Made by a program: the position numbers and the translations under genes
Shown: piece by piece, positions 33,601 through 47,700 of the stretch
How positions within the stretch are numbered: position 1 is the stretch's first letter
How the letters are laid out: each line of letters opens with the position of its first letter
DNA from: Lepisosteus oculatus
Lineage: Eukaryota; Chordata; Actinopteri; Semionotiformes; Lepisosteidae
Assembly: GCF_040954835.1 (NCBI RefSeq)
Contig: NC_090697.1
Span: 18,282,001 to 18,346,000 of the forward strand
Reading direction: 5' to 3'
DNA length: 64,000 nt
Notes under the pieces: generated by a model
Told to the model about the DNA's origin: nothing
The model's input: only the letters and a program-made list of their open reading frames with translations
Database searches by the model: none

Positions 33601-35050
33601 GTGACAAGTGCATCTCTGTTCTGTCTCTGTCAGGATCCAATCCAGTCACATCCACTCTTAGAACCTAACACCCTGCCAGTGTCTAGACACCAGCGAAATC
33701 CAGCAAAGAACCAGGCACTCTACCTCAGGAGAACTGTAAGGAGGTACTGCAACATCAGGTTACAACAGATTAGTTTCTGCTCGTGTGCTACCAGAGTGAT
33801 TCTTCCTATCTGCAAATTCAGTTCCCTTAATCTGTCCTTACTCTTTCCTCTTTGTTCTGATTGTAGAGGCTACTGTCAAGCTATGGTCAAACTAACCACT
33901 TGTTTACAATATAAAGTACAGTACTGTACTGTATGATTCATACTTGGGCAGTTTTTTCTTAAGTGAAACAGTTCTTTTGTGGCCCATAATAATGCTACTG
34001 TAAATTAACACTCATGAGTAAAAGCCTGTATGATACTATAATTAATGTTTTGTTGACTAAAGTTCATGAATTTATTTTGTGAGCACTGGCTGTAGTTTGT
34101 AATGGAGTATTCATATATTTACATTACATTAAGAATTACTCTTAAATGGGAGTGGACATTGACTGCAAATGTAAGTTAAATCTAGCACTCGCTTTTATTT
34201 AAAATATTGTTGTTTCATTGTAAGAATAATTTCAAAGCACTTCCAAACTTGTGTCGATACTGTTTAAGGCATAGAAAAATACATTGCAGAAAACACTGTC
34301 CTGTTTTAAATGTAAAATCACATATCTAGATTTCAAAGTGCTTACAATCTGAAGCATTTACACAGTTATAGTATAACAAATGTGCAAGATTTCAAACAAG
34401 GCTATAACACAAAAAATAATGATTAACCCTTTGAGTAGAGATATCAGGTTTAATTAGGGGTTACATGAGACTGAAAATGCAGTTAAAGGGAAACCTAACA
34501 GAACAAATCCTTAATTCTGTTTTAATCAAATGCTTTCCTTTCCTAAATATGTGTACATACATGCTTATGAAATAGGCAGTTTGTCTAAAAGTGCATTATT
34601 GAAAACACTTCCTGTATGACACAGCTCACGATGTGGAAATATTAGTGGTAAATGTTACCAAGTCTGTCTATAAATAATATGATGTGCTCATATTAAAGGC
34701 TTACAACAACAATGGAAAATAACCTTTTAATAACACACTAATGTGAGAGTAATACTGTTTTAAATTGAAAGAATAATAAATTATGCTCACAAAGTGAATT
34801 TAGTAAGTACAAAACAAGATCTTTGTGTTTATAAAATTCGAACCTTTACCTTTATCATCAGATAGAATATATCAATAGAAAAGGTGTATTTATATTTTCT
34901 TACATTCTAATCAAAACCACGTCATTTTATGTTGAATGTTTATAATTTATAATTCTATAATTACATAAAAGAAAATTAGAATTTATTTTGTGTGTTTTTA
35001 TGTAACATTGGAAACTCCTGTTTGTTAAGCCTACGTGGAGTTAACTATTT
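30640..35050. other. Long stretch without recognised genes
   Basis: About 4.4 kb of AT-rich DNA. The open frame at 33574-33936 lacks recognisable motifs. I found no exon set of a known family on either strand. Confidence 0.4.
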
Positions 35051-35079
35051 GTATTGTGCAATATAAAACTTGCTCCACT

Positions 35080-36352
35080 CTTAGAGCGACCACTTCAGTA
35101 TGAGTGTATGCTCATCCCTGCTCAGTGTGTGGCCGTGTATCTTCATGACAACATGAGTGAAAGCATCTGTGTGAAGAGAAACCTGGGGAAGGTATTCTGC
35201 AGTATCCTAAATACACGAATAATGGCCTTCTTTACTGAATGCAATGTCCTGAGCAAGAGTCAGATTGGCTTCTTACCAGATCACCGCACATCTGATCACA
35301 TTTACACCCTACACACACTGACAGACAAACACGTCCACCAAAAACACAAAGGAAAAAGTTTTGCCTGCATTTGACTCGATTTGGCATGAAAGATTGTTTT
35401 ATTAAGTACTCCAAAGTGGCACAGGGGTCAAAGTGTATGGCATAATTAAATCAATGTATTCAGAGAGCAAATGTGCAGTGAAAATTGGAAACAAAAGAAC
35501 CAAATTCTTCACCCAAGGCCATGGGGTGAGACAGGGCTGTAGCCTGAGCCCAACACTGTTCAATATCTATATCAACGAATTAGCAGGAATGTTGGAGCAG
35601 TCTGCAGCTCCTGGTCTCACACTACACCACACAGAAATCAAGCACCACAAATCAGACTCAAGCTCATCACAGCACAGATCAAACAGCAATATCTCACACG
35701 ATAGGACACACACACACAAACACAACATAAACTGAAATGCTACAAAACCCAAAACAGACAATACACACTATCCGAATATTTGACCAAGATAAGAAACAGC
35801 AAAAAGAAACAGACCCTTAAGAAGTACAGGCTCAGTGACCACAGCCTGGCCATAGAAACTGGACGACATAGGCAGACCTGGCTGTCCAGAGAGGACAAGC
35901 TGTGCTCCCACTGCCAGCAGGGAAAAATAGAGACAGAGGTGCATTTCCTACTGCACTGTGACAGATACTCTAGGATTAGGGAAACATTCTTCCCTAAATT
36001 CAGAAATCTAATCCCAGAGTTCCCACACCTGCCAGAATCAAAACTGGTCCCAGTCCTACTGGGAGAGGGAGGAGGGAACTCAATTGAACTGGCAGCCCAG
36101 TATGTGATCTCCTGTCACAACCTGAGGAACAGTGAGTCTGTCTCCCAATAATGCTCCATCTGTCCACAGTATATGTAAATATTTTATGATATGTCTTTGT
36201 TGTAAATGTCTCTAATATGTCTGTAGATTTTATTTTACTTTTATTTTTTGTTTTGTTTCATGTGAACTTCTATATTTTTATTTGCTTTCGCAAAACTGAT
36301 TGTACCCATCGGTCATGCTAATAAAGCACTTTGAATTGAATTGAAAGCACTT
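35080..36352 (+). pseudogene. Degenerate LINE (reverse transcriptase and Cys-His C-terminus)
   Basis: Non-LTR retrotransposon remnant. The first frame (35159-35370) carries LGKVFCSILNTRI and LSKSQIGFLPDHRTSDHIYT, followed after a frameshift by a DSIWH-like stretch. The next (35433-35620) carries IKSMYSESKCAVKIGN and FFTQGHGVRQGCSLSPTLFN, reverse transcriptase motifs before YADD. The catalytic box and thumb are deleted across a CA-rich patch at 35640-35730. The last frame (35780-36151) holds YRLSDHSLAIETGRHRQTW and a C-x2-C-x9-H-x4-C pattern (CSHCQQGKIETEVHFLLHC). The 3' end is AATAAAGCACTTTGAATTGA. The clade is uncertain; I/Nimb-like or Tx1-like are possible. Two shorter relatives lie at 21480 and 24500. 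Confidence 0.75.
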
Positions 36353-36642
36353 GTGTTTATCACCTCCTTGGGGGTGAGTGTGCTTATCTTTGTTTTGTGG
36401 GAGGTGTTACTGATTATATGAGAGCTAATAGTAGGTGCTTAAATACCTGTCTCTGATTTGCATTTTGAGGTTTATGTTGAATACTCTTAATGGAACAGTG
36501 AGAAGGTTGTTTCCATTATGATTCATACTGGATGGGTCATGTGTAGGATCTGTGATGCCTTTAAAATGATGCTTCTTTTGTAATCAGTAATATCACTATT
36601 CTTTATCTCTATGCCCAAGTTTTTAATGGGCTTATACTTGTA

Positions 36643-36800
36643 CGTAATAATAATAATAATAATAATAATAATTATACTCCACTCAAAGCGCTTTACAGGT
36701 AATGGGGACTCCCCTCCACCACCACCAAAGTGCAGCCCCACCTGGATGATGGGACGGCAGCCCTCCGTGCAATGGAACCAATACATCACGTGTGCGCCAG
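36643..36800 (-). mobile_element. 5S-type SINE, 3' end
   Basis: On the minus strand: CCAGGTGGGGCTGCACTTTG, GGTGGTGGAGGGGAGTCCCC, ATTACCTGTAAAGCGCTTTG, AGTGG and a (TTA)n tail. This is the 3' half that normally follows 5S-headed bodies such as the one at 61559-62082 in fish SINEs. Confidence 0.6.
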
Positions 36801-37159
36801 AGCAGGGCCTGGTTCTGGGCTTGTCCTGGAGTACCCCTTCATCTTCTTGAAATCATTCCCGAGTTCTTCATCAATTAGGACAATGGATCTTTAAGTGTAT
36901 TTAAAGTTGAATGGGGTTAGTAATAAGTATCAACCACAAAGCAATTGGTTTGAATTGGAATGAAAGTTATTGGACCTCTGTAGAACACATACTTTTTTGG
37001 AGAGCGTTTGATACAACTGTTTAGACAGAACAGAGAATGGATTAAAGCTTTCAAGCACAGGAGGGATGTAAGTATTTTTGTACTTGTACTGATTGAGACA
37101 ATTTATAAAAGTGGTACTGTAAATAAGGCCAACAAAACACAATGTTATGCAATGAAAAC

Positions 37160-37330
37160 AGTTGAGTAGGGGTGTTCAGTCCAAACCCTGGAGAGTCCCA
37201 GTCTAGTAGGTTTTATAGGTAGCCCTTATTTAATCATTTTCTAAAGAGCTGGAACAATGATCACTTAATCAGGTGCTGAAATAAGTAATTTTGAGGTCTT
37301 GTGGAACAATCAGCTGGTTGGAAAGCATGT
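37160..37330 (+). mobile_element. Possible non-autonomous hAT fragment
   Basis: AGGGGTGTTCAGTCCAAACC, CTGGAGAGTCCCAG and GTAGGTTTTATAGGTAGCCC resemble a common fish hAT-derived MITE end. A similar end lies in the opposite sense at 60688-60735 (GGTCTGGCTCTCCAGGC, then GGGCACTGCTG). No complete copy is visible. Confidence 0.35.
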
Positions 37331-37454
37331 AGTTTGACATGACCTTTTTCATTTGTCCATTTCTTCCTTGGATTTATACACACTAATTTAACAATGCTCA
37401 GAATTTGACTCTTGTCTACACAAAGTATAGTAAGCAAATATTGTACATATTGTA

Positions 37455-37695
37455 CATAACATAACCACTTTATTAGCCCTATACAATTTCTTACATTAGG
37501 AATTTGTCTTTTTGCATACCCCAGCTTGCTCTCCATGAGACACAGATACACAGACGGGGAGAGAAGCTTGGGGTCAGAGCACAGGGTCAGCCATTGTACA
37601 GCGCCCCTGGAGCAGCTGGAGTTAAGGGGCCCAATGGAGTAGGATTCCTATGCTGGCTGCAGGATTTGAACCGGCAACCTTCCAGCCACAGGCGT
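37455..37695 (-). mobile_element. tRNA-headed SINE, family 1, copy 2
   Basis: The minus strand has GGTTGCCGGTTCAAATCCTG (B box), GCTCCAGGGGCGCTGTACAA, TGGCTGACCCTGTGCTCTGA, GAGAGCAAGCTGGGGTATGC and the tail CCTAATGTAAGAAATTGTAT. About 20 bp after the B box are deleted relative to the copy at 49748. Confidence 0.7.
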
Positions 37696-37699
37696 GATA

Positions 37700-40600
37700 T
37701 TGTATGGTAATAAAGGTCTGTGTGCTAAAAAAATTAGCTCGCAAGTGTAGAAATCTCATTACTCCTGACCTGGCTTGTGTGCATTTTGTACACAAACACA
37801 TACTCTCTGTACTGTATGTGACATCTCAGGGATAGCTGAAAGGCAGGGATGACATTATCAAGAATAGCCACTGGGCCATACTGTAAGTGGAAGTATTTTC
37901 TATGATTCCAATATGATTAGTAATGGTTACTCATAAATACCACTGATAGCAATAATATAGGGTTACCATTGTTGCACACAGACTATAAAACTCGCTGTAA
38001 CACTTCTGTAATTCAGGACACTGTTGAAGATGCACCTTGTGTGTGTATCTACTCCAAGTGTTCTCTGGAAATAGCCATTTTCATCACAAATTAAAATGAA
38101 TCTCCAAACTTCACGCATTCCTTGCATCCCTATACAGGGCCTTAGGAGTAGCACAATAGCTCACTGGTCTGGGACATTTAATGGAGTTCCAGTATTAGTA
38201 TTCCAGTATTATGTATTTCCCAGAAGAGGTGCCTCAAAAACAATAACAACAACAATAACAATCCTGAAAAAAATGGACAGGTGGTAAACCTAAATAGTCA
38301 AATAAATAAGGGACAGACGTATGCGTAACTAGCTCTCGAGCTCTGTTTTACACTAAGATAGTGTTAAAGGTGAGCTCATAGCCCACCATTTTTTCCCAAG
38401 CTTGGTACGGATATTCATTCTTTCTCTGGGATGCCATATCAATGACTGAGAATAGAACAGTCAAGTTAAAAATCAAACTCAAAAGTGGTACCACACTATA
38501 TTTATGATGCAACTTATTCAATTTGTTTTTCCTGGACTTGGAAGTTCACAAACGTATGAGAGGTGTGGAGGGCCAGCTTTGATCATTTTTACATTCTCTA
38601 ATGGCTCGATTTCACAAATGGCTTCCTTTTACAGCAGTTATGACAAGTAGTGATATGGAATATGAAAGCAATACCAGCTGCTATACTTGTTGTGTGAGTG
38701 AGACCAGATAGGAAATGTCAGAGGCTGCCTAGACAGCTCAGGTGAGAGAGGGAATGGACCCTGTGCAGGTACCAACCTCAGGGATCTCTAAAAGAGCACC
38801 AGAATACAAACTCAGGAAACAAAGTCCAGAAACAGAGTTCAAGACCCTGAAAGGCAATCCAAGGAGAAATAAAACACAGAAGCAGGGGAAAGGAAACACA
38901 GAGTAGCAAGGAAAAGAAGAACAAGAAAATGAACAGGGACTTAAACACAATGGGAGCAAGAAGAAAGGTAAGAAGTAGGGTACTTGGCCCAGGAAAAGCC
39001 AAGAAAGTAAAGGACCAGAGCTCAAACCAGAGGTATACGAGAACACTGGAGGGAATAAGAGCACAGTTTATCCTGTATGGAGCTGAGGAAGGGAGCCATG
39101 GAGTCCCACAGTAGATGTACTGATCAGCCATTCAGTTTCTAAAGCTTAATACAGCTCTCTGCGTGGTCTGTGGCTCCACTGTGCAGCTGTGCAAACAGTG
39201 CTCGAGGTTCCCTCTCATGGCGAGGGGATGGAACTGTAACAGTAAATTGTTTATTATTTTAATAATCTCTCCCCTGGTCTTTGCACTTGTCCTTCATGTT
39301 TTTCTTGTGAAAAACTCTGGTCTTCTAGCACAACGGACACGCGGCCTTTAAAACAGTGGAGTTCTAAAACCTTACCTGACATCAATTTCCTTCTGAAGTA
39401 GTTTGAATTTTAAAAGCAAAATACAAAAAATGCTTAAAAGCAGAACCTTCTTTGAATGCAATGGAAAAAACACAACCCTAATGTTTGTCAATTTCTGGGA
39501 ATTTCAGAATCTCAAAATCTAAATTTACTTTGAGTTGAAGAAATGTTTACACTTTCCAAAGAAAATAAGAGAGATAAAGTCTTGACCTTGACCAACTTTT
39601 GAATTTTTAAATGTGAGGGGGAACAGTTTGTTTATGGAATACTTAATAGAGATAAATCTCAAGCCCTGCATGAATCAGGATATTATTATTCTTGCTATAA
39701 ATCAATGTGGTAAAGAGGCAGTGTTCAAACTCCATTAAGCATTATTTTTTAATTGTTTCATATCTTTTGTGTTTTGAATGTTCTGTTTTTGAAGGTTCCT
39801 TGCATTTTTCGTTTATAATATTGGTTTGGAAAGTTTGCATGTGGTTTACTACAATTACTGTAGGTCTCAGTTTGTATGACTGTTAAATGTAATACTTTAT
39901 CTAACCATAAGATGGAGCCCTAACACGGGGATTGGAATACTAATACGCCAAATTTATTCAAACCTCACCGACAACTTGAGACTTTTCTTTGCCTCTCATT
40001 TTATTTATTTTTAATTTCTTCTTTGTTACTTTAATTTTCGCTGTTTAAAATTCAGAATCATTAACTGCTACGTCTCACAAACCTAGAAAAGGTAAAGACT
40101 TATGCACATTGCCAAGTCATCTGCTTCATCTACAGCCACATGCCCAGAGTGCAGGGAATGCGTATTTGGGGTTAATCAGAGAGCTTATTTTCACTTAAAG
40201 TGATGAAGTTAATACAAATGTAATGGGATATCAAAAGTGAGAGTAGGACAGCAGCTTTGCACTACTTTACTATACTCTATAGTTACAGTATGCCTATACT
40301 GGTTTTTGTAAGGGTTTCTTGTTTTTTTTATTGTTTTGTCTGCGTCCCTCTCCTATCAATGTCTCCAGTCCTTCCTAGTGCAAACAGTACAGCAGACACA
40401 ATCATCACAATCCAAGATTGAGTGACCACTGTTTGCCTAAACAACGATCAATCACCACACAGTCAGAGGTGGCTCATTAGCTTGTGTGGGGACACTCTAC
40501 AGGCTGAGAGCAGTCCTGGAACAGAGAGGGGAGACAAAGGCCAAATGAGTAAAGGACAGAGCCCTGTGACTCCTGGTCATGTGCATCTATTCTTTAAGTA

Positions 40601-41640
40601 GCCCCCACTTGTTCAGGTATGCTACCCCCAGAAATCACCTGAACACTCACACCCCTTATTCAGTCCTGAAGTTCTAGCCAGAAAGAGGACCTGTTAACCT
40701 CAACTAGTGTTTGGAGACTCAGGATCTCTTTTCTTCCCCTGTCCTATCTTTGTTGCAGACACGGGAAAGAGGAAGTACAGCATAACAGAACATATTGAGA
40801 GTGAATGTCTGGACTGTAGAGGATGCAATTCTAACCAAAGGACTGGACTGATTTCTTCTTCAGTGTGTTAGAAGGAAGCACTCCTGGATGAATGGTCTGG
40901 GCTGATCCAGAAAAATGAAGTGTGTTGAATTTTCGTTTTTGGGACATTACAAGGAAAATAAGGACTGGACTGTATGACATACTGTGTAAAAAGTGCTTCT
41001 TGTGCTTTTGTTTGGCTACTGGGGAGTATGACTTTAACTTATGTTTATGTGCATGTGTGTTCCTTCTGGACAGTTTTTTAGTAGACTGGGATAATTGTTG
41101 TCAATAGAGAATTAATAATGTAGCAAACAAACAGCAGACAGCTCCACCACGCCAAAAGAACAGGTCCTCTCCTGCAGCAGTTTTACACAGGCTAGATTTC
41201 ACTCTAGTGTGGTAATATCACTTCTGCAGCTCACCCACCAGTTAATAATTCTAGATATAAACCTAAACTTACTGGGGAATTTGAGAGTCAGCATGTGAAA
41301 CATCATGTTCACATGAAAATGTATATTTACTTATCATGTCTTCTTACAGAACAGCACTATAATAGCCACAATGGAACAGATACCAGCACTTCAGTGTGTG
41401 CCAAAACTGTCATTTGACTGCAGAACTTGGCACGGGACACCAAAACATATGGGTATGCTGACCGGAGATTGTGCTTAAACAAAAGGCAAAGCATCCACTA
41501 TTCACAAGCCACACAGCATTGCGTTATATAATTATACTTCTTAAGGCATCAGTTAATATTCCTAAAATTCTAATCTCATATTAATATTTTCATAATCATT
41601 AGTTTTGCTTTACTAGAAGGTTTAAACCATTGTGTTTCTG
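37700..41640. other. No recognised gene; possible repeats at 38720-39200 and 40340-41110
   Basis: 38740-39070 is a purine-rich stretch on the plus strand. 40340-41110 has repeated GGACTGGACTG phrases of the kind found in LTR-like fish repeats, but I could not fix ends. No coding exons are supported. Confidence 0.35.
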
Positions 41641-41739
41641 CTCAACCAGGTGATAGAATAGTTTATTTGCCATATGTACTGTACATGTACAATGGGATTC
41701 TTATTCATCCCATTCTTTCAGGGCATGCACATGTAACGC

Positions 41740-41870
41740 AACAGGGGCTCAGGCGGGCGCCCTTGCCGCATCAGGTCGGCCCCATCCCGACTGAGGCTCA
41801 AACCCGGGACTCCTGCGTCTCTCTGCAGCGACCTAGCCCCGTGAGCTAAAGAGAGATCTCTCCACAGCCC
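41740..41870 (-). mobile_element. tRNA-like SINE head
   Basis: The minus strand has TAGCTCACGGGGCTAGGTCG (A box) and, after a short loop, CCCGGGTTTGAGCCTCAG (B box), in a GC-rich island unlike its surroundings. It lies within a longer TATTTGCCATATGTACTGTA repeat that runs from about 41655 to 42110. Confidence 0.5.
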
Positions 41871-42109
41871 AGTAGCTGTAGTCCTGCTATCACAGGGAAG
41901 GGCGGTGACGTCACCTGCTCTGGTACGCCAGCTCTTACACAGTGCCTGTCGGCCGTAAGCATTACACACAGTACAACAGACAACACAGTACAACAGATAA
42001 CACCACACACTGTAGACAGTTCTGTACATTACAAAACAGTAAATAATAAAGAGTGACAGTATGTACAGACAATAAACAAATAGAACAATAAACATGTTTG
42101 ATATATCTA

Positions 42110-44345
42110 TGGAAAAGGGGTGAGATTACTCTGTGTGAAAAATAATAAAATGGGGTGATTTTTTTTAAATCTGAAGGGGACAGTACAAGGTGTTGTGCCA
42201 TTGTGTCTGAGCTGCAAAAGCACAAGTAGAAGTTAATTCCACACTGAACAGTAAAAAAGGAGGAGGGTGAAGCACGAAGAGAGTGGAGTGGGCTGGTGAA
42301 GACAGAGGAAAGAAGCTGGACCTTCTCTGCCTACCTGTGTGGGACTCAAACACTTCATTAATAAACACAAAGCTTTAATTGAAACAAATTCTATAACTGA
42401 GACTGGCCATTTTCTGCATTTTCTGAACACTGCTAGACAGTGCCACCTTCTATCATCTCACCTTTTAAATTGTTAGACCAATCGTCTTGAATTAAACAAA
42501 CAGGAAATACCAGAAAAAAAGAGAATTTAACATTTACTAGCTGTAAAAAATGCTAAAACTTTACTTTGATTGTAAAGGGCATCTTTTTCGGAGATAATGT
42601 GGAATTCAAAGACAGACCACTGGACATAATTTTAGAAAAGATGTTAAGATATGGTGAAATGTGTGTAACATTGTATTTTACTGGAAAAGTGTGTGACCAT
42701 TTCACACATGGTTTATCATCCATCCCATTTAACAAAACATTTTAATTGTTTTTTTTCTCAGATCTAATACCAGCACTCAAGCTTGTCCCAGTTTCAGTAC
42801 TGCATTAAGATTACTTTTTATTGTCCCAGACCTGTACACATTAAGGGGCTAGTTCTAAGGATCCATTATTTCATTTCCCTGCTGAAAAACATCCTGCCAT
42901 GTTCACTCAGCCTAATATTGTTTTCATCACAGGATGTTAAAATCTGATAAATACTGGCAGAAAACAGGAAAATGCAGCTTGGTGCTGGGTTAGCTGTCCA
43001 TATCTTTTTAAATCCTCAATATTATTAATCTGTCCTTTGCCTTTGCTATTTTAGATGTGACACACCCACTGCTGTCTTGGCAGGGCAAGTAAGTTTGAAG
43101 TAATTGTTTCAGTTGTGACAGTGAGGATATCACGCACTAGAGTTTTCAGCCACTTTGTAAAACAAAAAGAAATAGAAATGTATTATTATTATTACCCAAG
43201 AGTAATGACAAGTTTATTGAGTGTTATAGCCACAGTGCTTTTGGCTTGACCTGCTGAGGGCTTATCTTACCTGGCCACAGGATGAGGAGTGAACAAGGGG
43301 TAGCTGCAAAGGTGGAGATTAGGTGGAGAAGGAATACAAAAGATACTAGAGAACTTCTCTCATAAACTCCATTAATATTATCTTCATAATTCAGCTTTGT
43401 TTCCAACTTGAACCGTGAATTTCATGCATTAGTTGTAGGCATTTTAATAAGGTTTCCCTTTCTAAAATGTGAAGTTGAATAGATATATAATAGATGCATA
43501 CAGCACATGATGAAAGTAGCCAGATGTGACTGTTGTTTTTGACTTGAAGAAGACATATAAAAAGAGTAAATGTATGAAGGCCTAGAAAGAAGTGACTAAG
43601 AAAAAGATACTGAAAAAGAAAATGTGTGAAAAAATTTAAATGCAATGAATTGGAAACACAAGAAAAAAAGCTAAGAAAAGTTGATTCTCAAGGAAAAAAA
43701 AACTGACAACATTCCTCAGGGTGAGGAAAGACACAGTTCTTTATCATATCATTTGCATTGCAGGTTCGAGACATACTGAAGACAAGTTTCCAGGTCCTGA
43801 TGGTCTTTCTAGCTGTGCTCAAGGAAGAATGAGAGACCATGTCTGTAAGACAATATTGTTCTAGGCAATGATTTAGAAAAGGTAAATCTTGTTCAACTAC
43901 TGGAACTTGACAAAGATCTTATGAACAAATAACAGTAGTAATGGATACAAACAAAGTAGACGATATTATACAGTATATACTGTAGCTTTTCAGAAGACTT
44001 TTGATTAAGCCTTTAATAAAAAACAACAACTAATTTAACTAATCAAATCTCATGCAGTAAACTTTCAAGTTAATGTATAAATGTGGCTTAAGAACTGGTT
44101 ATTGAACACTGAGCTTGATAAAGACTTCAATAAAGAGAAAGGTGTCTATACTGGTACACATTTAATGTCTGCTAGAACATGTGGGGAAGGATTAGAAAAG
44201 GCAAAAAGACGTTTAAGGGTATGTAATTAAAACAGTAGAATTTAAACAAGAGAGCGTTTTGTCAAAAATGCATAATACACTATTAAAACCTGTTAAAATG
44301 ATATACGCCATTTTGTTCAAAACATTACAAAAAAGATATCCAAGC
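42110..44345. other. No recognised gene
   Basis: AT-rich intergenic sequence with short chance frames only. Confidence 0.4.
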
Positions 44346-44348
44346 AGG

Positions 44349-44412
44349 CGGCTGCGTCAGCATGTGTAGACTGCAAAGTCTGTTTTCTTTTCTCTGCCTT
44401 TAAGCATGGGAT
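44349..44412 (+). mobile_element. Penelope-like inverted-head remnant
   Basis: GGCTGCGTCAGCATGTGTAG then ACTGCAAAG matches the inverted head of the copy at 7325. It is followed by CTTTTCTCTGCCTTTAAGCA, like the end of the family's 3' UTR, so this may be a head joined straight to a short tail. Confidence 0.4.
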
Positions 44413-44597
44413 GAAGATTCCGAACAAGGATATTGCTGCAGTGCAACGAGTCCGGGGAGGAAGAATGAGACGCATTTCAGTTTTAATGTCCTTCAGCTAA
44501 AAGAAAAGTCTTTTTGGATCTGATCAAAGGAGAATGCATTGAATCTTTGCATTGAAACTACAGAGATATTGAGATAAAATCCCACGTAGGAGGCACT

Positions 44598-44745
44598 TTT
44601 TGGGGTTTGTGGAGGTCTGAAATAAACTACCAAACAAGACCGTCAGAGCTGATGCCCTGGTTTCTTGCAAGAAACAGCTGAATGAGTTCCTAGGATTACT
44701 CAGATACTAGCAATCAAATGAGCTAGGCCCCCTGTCATTTGTAAC
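44598..44745 (+). repeat. LINE 3' terminal fragment, copy 3
   Basis: GGAGGCACTTTTTGGGGTTT, GGTCTGAAATAAACTACC, TCAGAGCTGATGCCCTGGTT and AGAAACAGCTGAATGAGTTC are in the order typical of this fish LINE terminus. Confidence 0.5.
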
Positions 44746-44749
44746 TTTT

Positions 44750-47700
44750 ATGATGTTCTTATTTTCCCACCATTCCTTAATTTCCCAAGAGCCTTCTTCT
44801 TCTCACCCTCTCCTCAAGCGATCTTTCTTTCTGTTGTCGTATGGCTAAAAGTAGTGGCATTAACCCAATTAAATAAATCCAGATGTTTGTTGCTTTGAGG
44901 GGATGATACTCTTGAGCTCTGGGTAGAGATAATTTGAAACATTTTAGCAAGAGATGTACAGCCAATATAAACACTACACAAAGAGAACACATCATTTGTA
45001 TGCTTGTTTGTTTTCTTCCATTCTAATCATTTTGATAGTTATCTTTTGGCCTGCAGTTTTAAAGATTGTTCTCTTGTTCTTTGAGAAGACTCTTCATATT
45101 ATTCTTGATTTATTTAATTTAGTATCTATGCGCTAGCCTTCACCTGAGATGTCCTCTTTTACATTTTTCACTGACAACCTGGAGCCCAGTGTATCACCTG
45201 CAGCTCTTGCTTATGTGCACAACATGAATTAACATCATAAAAGTTAAGATTAAGAGATAAAGAATTTTCACTGCACACAGTCATTCTGCAGTTTTTTTTC
45301 TGTTAAAGTAGAACGCTGTGCTTTTGTATAGTGCCTGCCAAAATTATTTACCATTTACAATGATGTCCCATTTTGTTGAATTATACACGTTTTTAAAGTG
45401 AGTTTGTTTTATCAATACTCTAAAAGTGTGATAGCTAAATTATAGTTACTTCATTTTTTCTTGTTTGTTGGCATATGATCTAATATTTGTATCCATTTCA
45501 AATTGTGAGTTTTGCTTTTCTTTTGTGAAAAAAAAACAGCCAGGTCATCACATCCAGGAAAACATTCAGTGTCTCTAAGGTACCTTCCCTTACAGGGTGG
45601 TCATGAAGGTTAATTTTAATATAATTTTACTTCCTTGCTCTTCACATCCTAAACACAGCTGTAGAACTATAGGAAATAACAAATTGGGAAAAGGACACTT
45701 TGAATTGCAAAAATGTACAATTTTTATCCCAGGTAGCTCAGAGTTCATTCCCCTACAATGTCTTAATCCCCTCCCTGGAGAAAATGCACAGTGTTCTTAA
45801 GGGCGGAAATGCACTGGGTATTGCGTAAATCCACATTCACCTTCAACCCTCATTTCCATACTAAGAGAGTTCACCGTGCTGCCAAATCTGCATGCCTTCT
45901 CTGCACAATACTTCTGCTTTATCCAAGGACTTCAGATGCAACTCTGTTTTTCTTCAGGACTCCACCAGAAAGAAATGCTGTGCAGTTTCAAACCCAATGG
46001 AGCTGCTACAGTTATTACAATTAGAAAATAGTGGAATGTTCATTAAAAAAAAATCAAATATTTAATGACAATCTGAGAAATCCCTATGAAAATCAGGATC
46101 ATTTCCCATTCACACTTTCACAAGCATACAAATTCTTGCTTCACAGAAGCTGTTAAGATCAAGATTAATTTTGAATTACTGTATAGTGAACCAGTCTAAG
46201 GGACAGAAATCCTGTAGACAGTTATACTGAAACAAGTACTTGTGTCAATGCATATGGCCAGTTCACTATTTTCATTATTTGTTGTGGCCAATTTGTCAAT
46301 TCTGCAGCACGGCAGAGATGGGGGCTTAGCCCAATAGTTACACACAGCAGTAAATTAATTACATGTGACCAGTTCCGTATTACCACTGATGCAGGTGACA
46401 TTGCATGGTCAGTTGAAAGTTAAATTGTTCAAGATTGTTCTTATTCATCAAACAACATTCAGCAAAATCCAATGGTGAAGAAGTTTAAAACTTGTCTTTT
46501 GCTTAATTTCTTTCAATAACAGCGTAACAAGACATATAGAAGCATTAGGTGACATAATCCCTGGGACCTCCATAGTGACAGATTCTTGTTAAGGGTGGCT
46601 GGTCATTCAACATGGTGGAGTTCAATGCTGTAGGTGTGTACAGGTCTGTCCCTGGGCGATCCAGATCAAATATCAGCCAGGACCAAGTCACTTACACACC
46701 AGCAGAGGCAGAACCTGGACAATTTAGTGGGAGACTGTGTAATTATTACCAGTATGTAGCTCCTTATGTTTCCCAATACCAATAATTGAATCATTCCCAC
46801 AGCCTCCTGGCATTGCTGAATTCAATACTGTTACACAGAAAAGCAAGCAAGCCTGTGATCCAATGATAAACCCTGTTATACTGGTTAATTAATTTGTTTT
46901 AAAATGAAGATAAGACATACACAAAACTGTGGATGCATTGAACAATACACTTAGCCTAATACAATAACTATGAAGCATGACAGTCTGTTGCAAACAAAGC
47001 TTTAAGCTACAAGGCCATTATATCAAGCAGCAGATGATAAATAGCAAAATAGAAGTTAGACAAAGGACTCAACAGACAAAGCTCTTAGCATTATTTCTCT
47101 TACTTCCTTCCCTCATATCTGCCTGTATGTCTTTGTGACACTGTTCAAAGCCATGTAAGCACTTTCCTCATGCTCCTCTAGAAATATACAACAACATGCT
47201 ACAGGATACTCTGCACGCTTATTCTGTTTCTTACAGAATCCTTAAGTAAAGCTTGTGGGCATTATTACATCATGTAATAAATTCAGCAGAAAAGGAAGTA
47301 AATTAATTGTTTTGATTGCTGGAAACCAGTTAATCTGATTAAACAACTGCTACCTATGCAACGGAATGCAGCCACACATTGCCCAGAATACCATAAACCA
47401 ATCTCTCCACCATTGGAAGAACAGAAGTCAAACTGTGCTTTAAAGTCTATACTGCCTCCACTGCCTCAGTTGAGGTGTTTGTCTAGATGATCTTAATCTT
47501 TTACTGCCGTGTTGCTTATAGACATTAGGTCTCCACAATTTCCTTTTGTATTTTCTCAAAAAAGCACCATGAATTCTGAAGGGCTGATTCCTGTTTCTGA
47601 TATGAAAGATCCTAAATTCTTATTATAGCACTGGCATGAACTTCCCCTATCTGAGGAGAGCAAACAAGCAGAAGGTGCAGTGCCTGCCCTTTCTCCCCTT

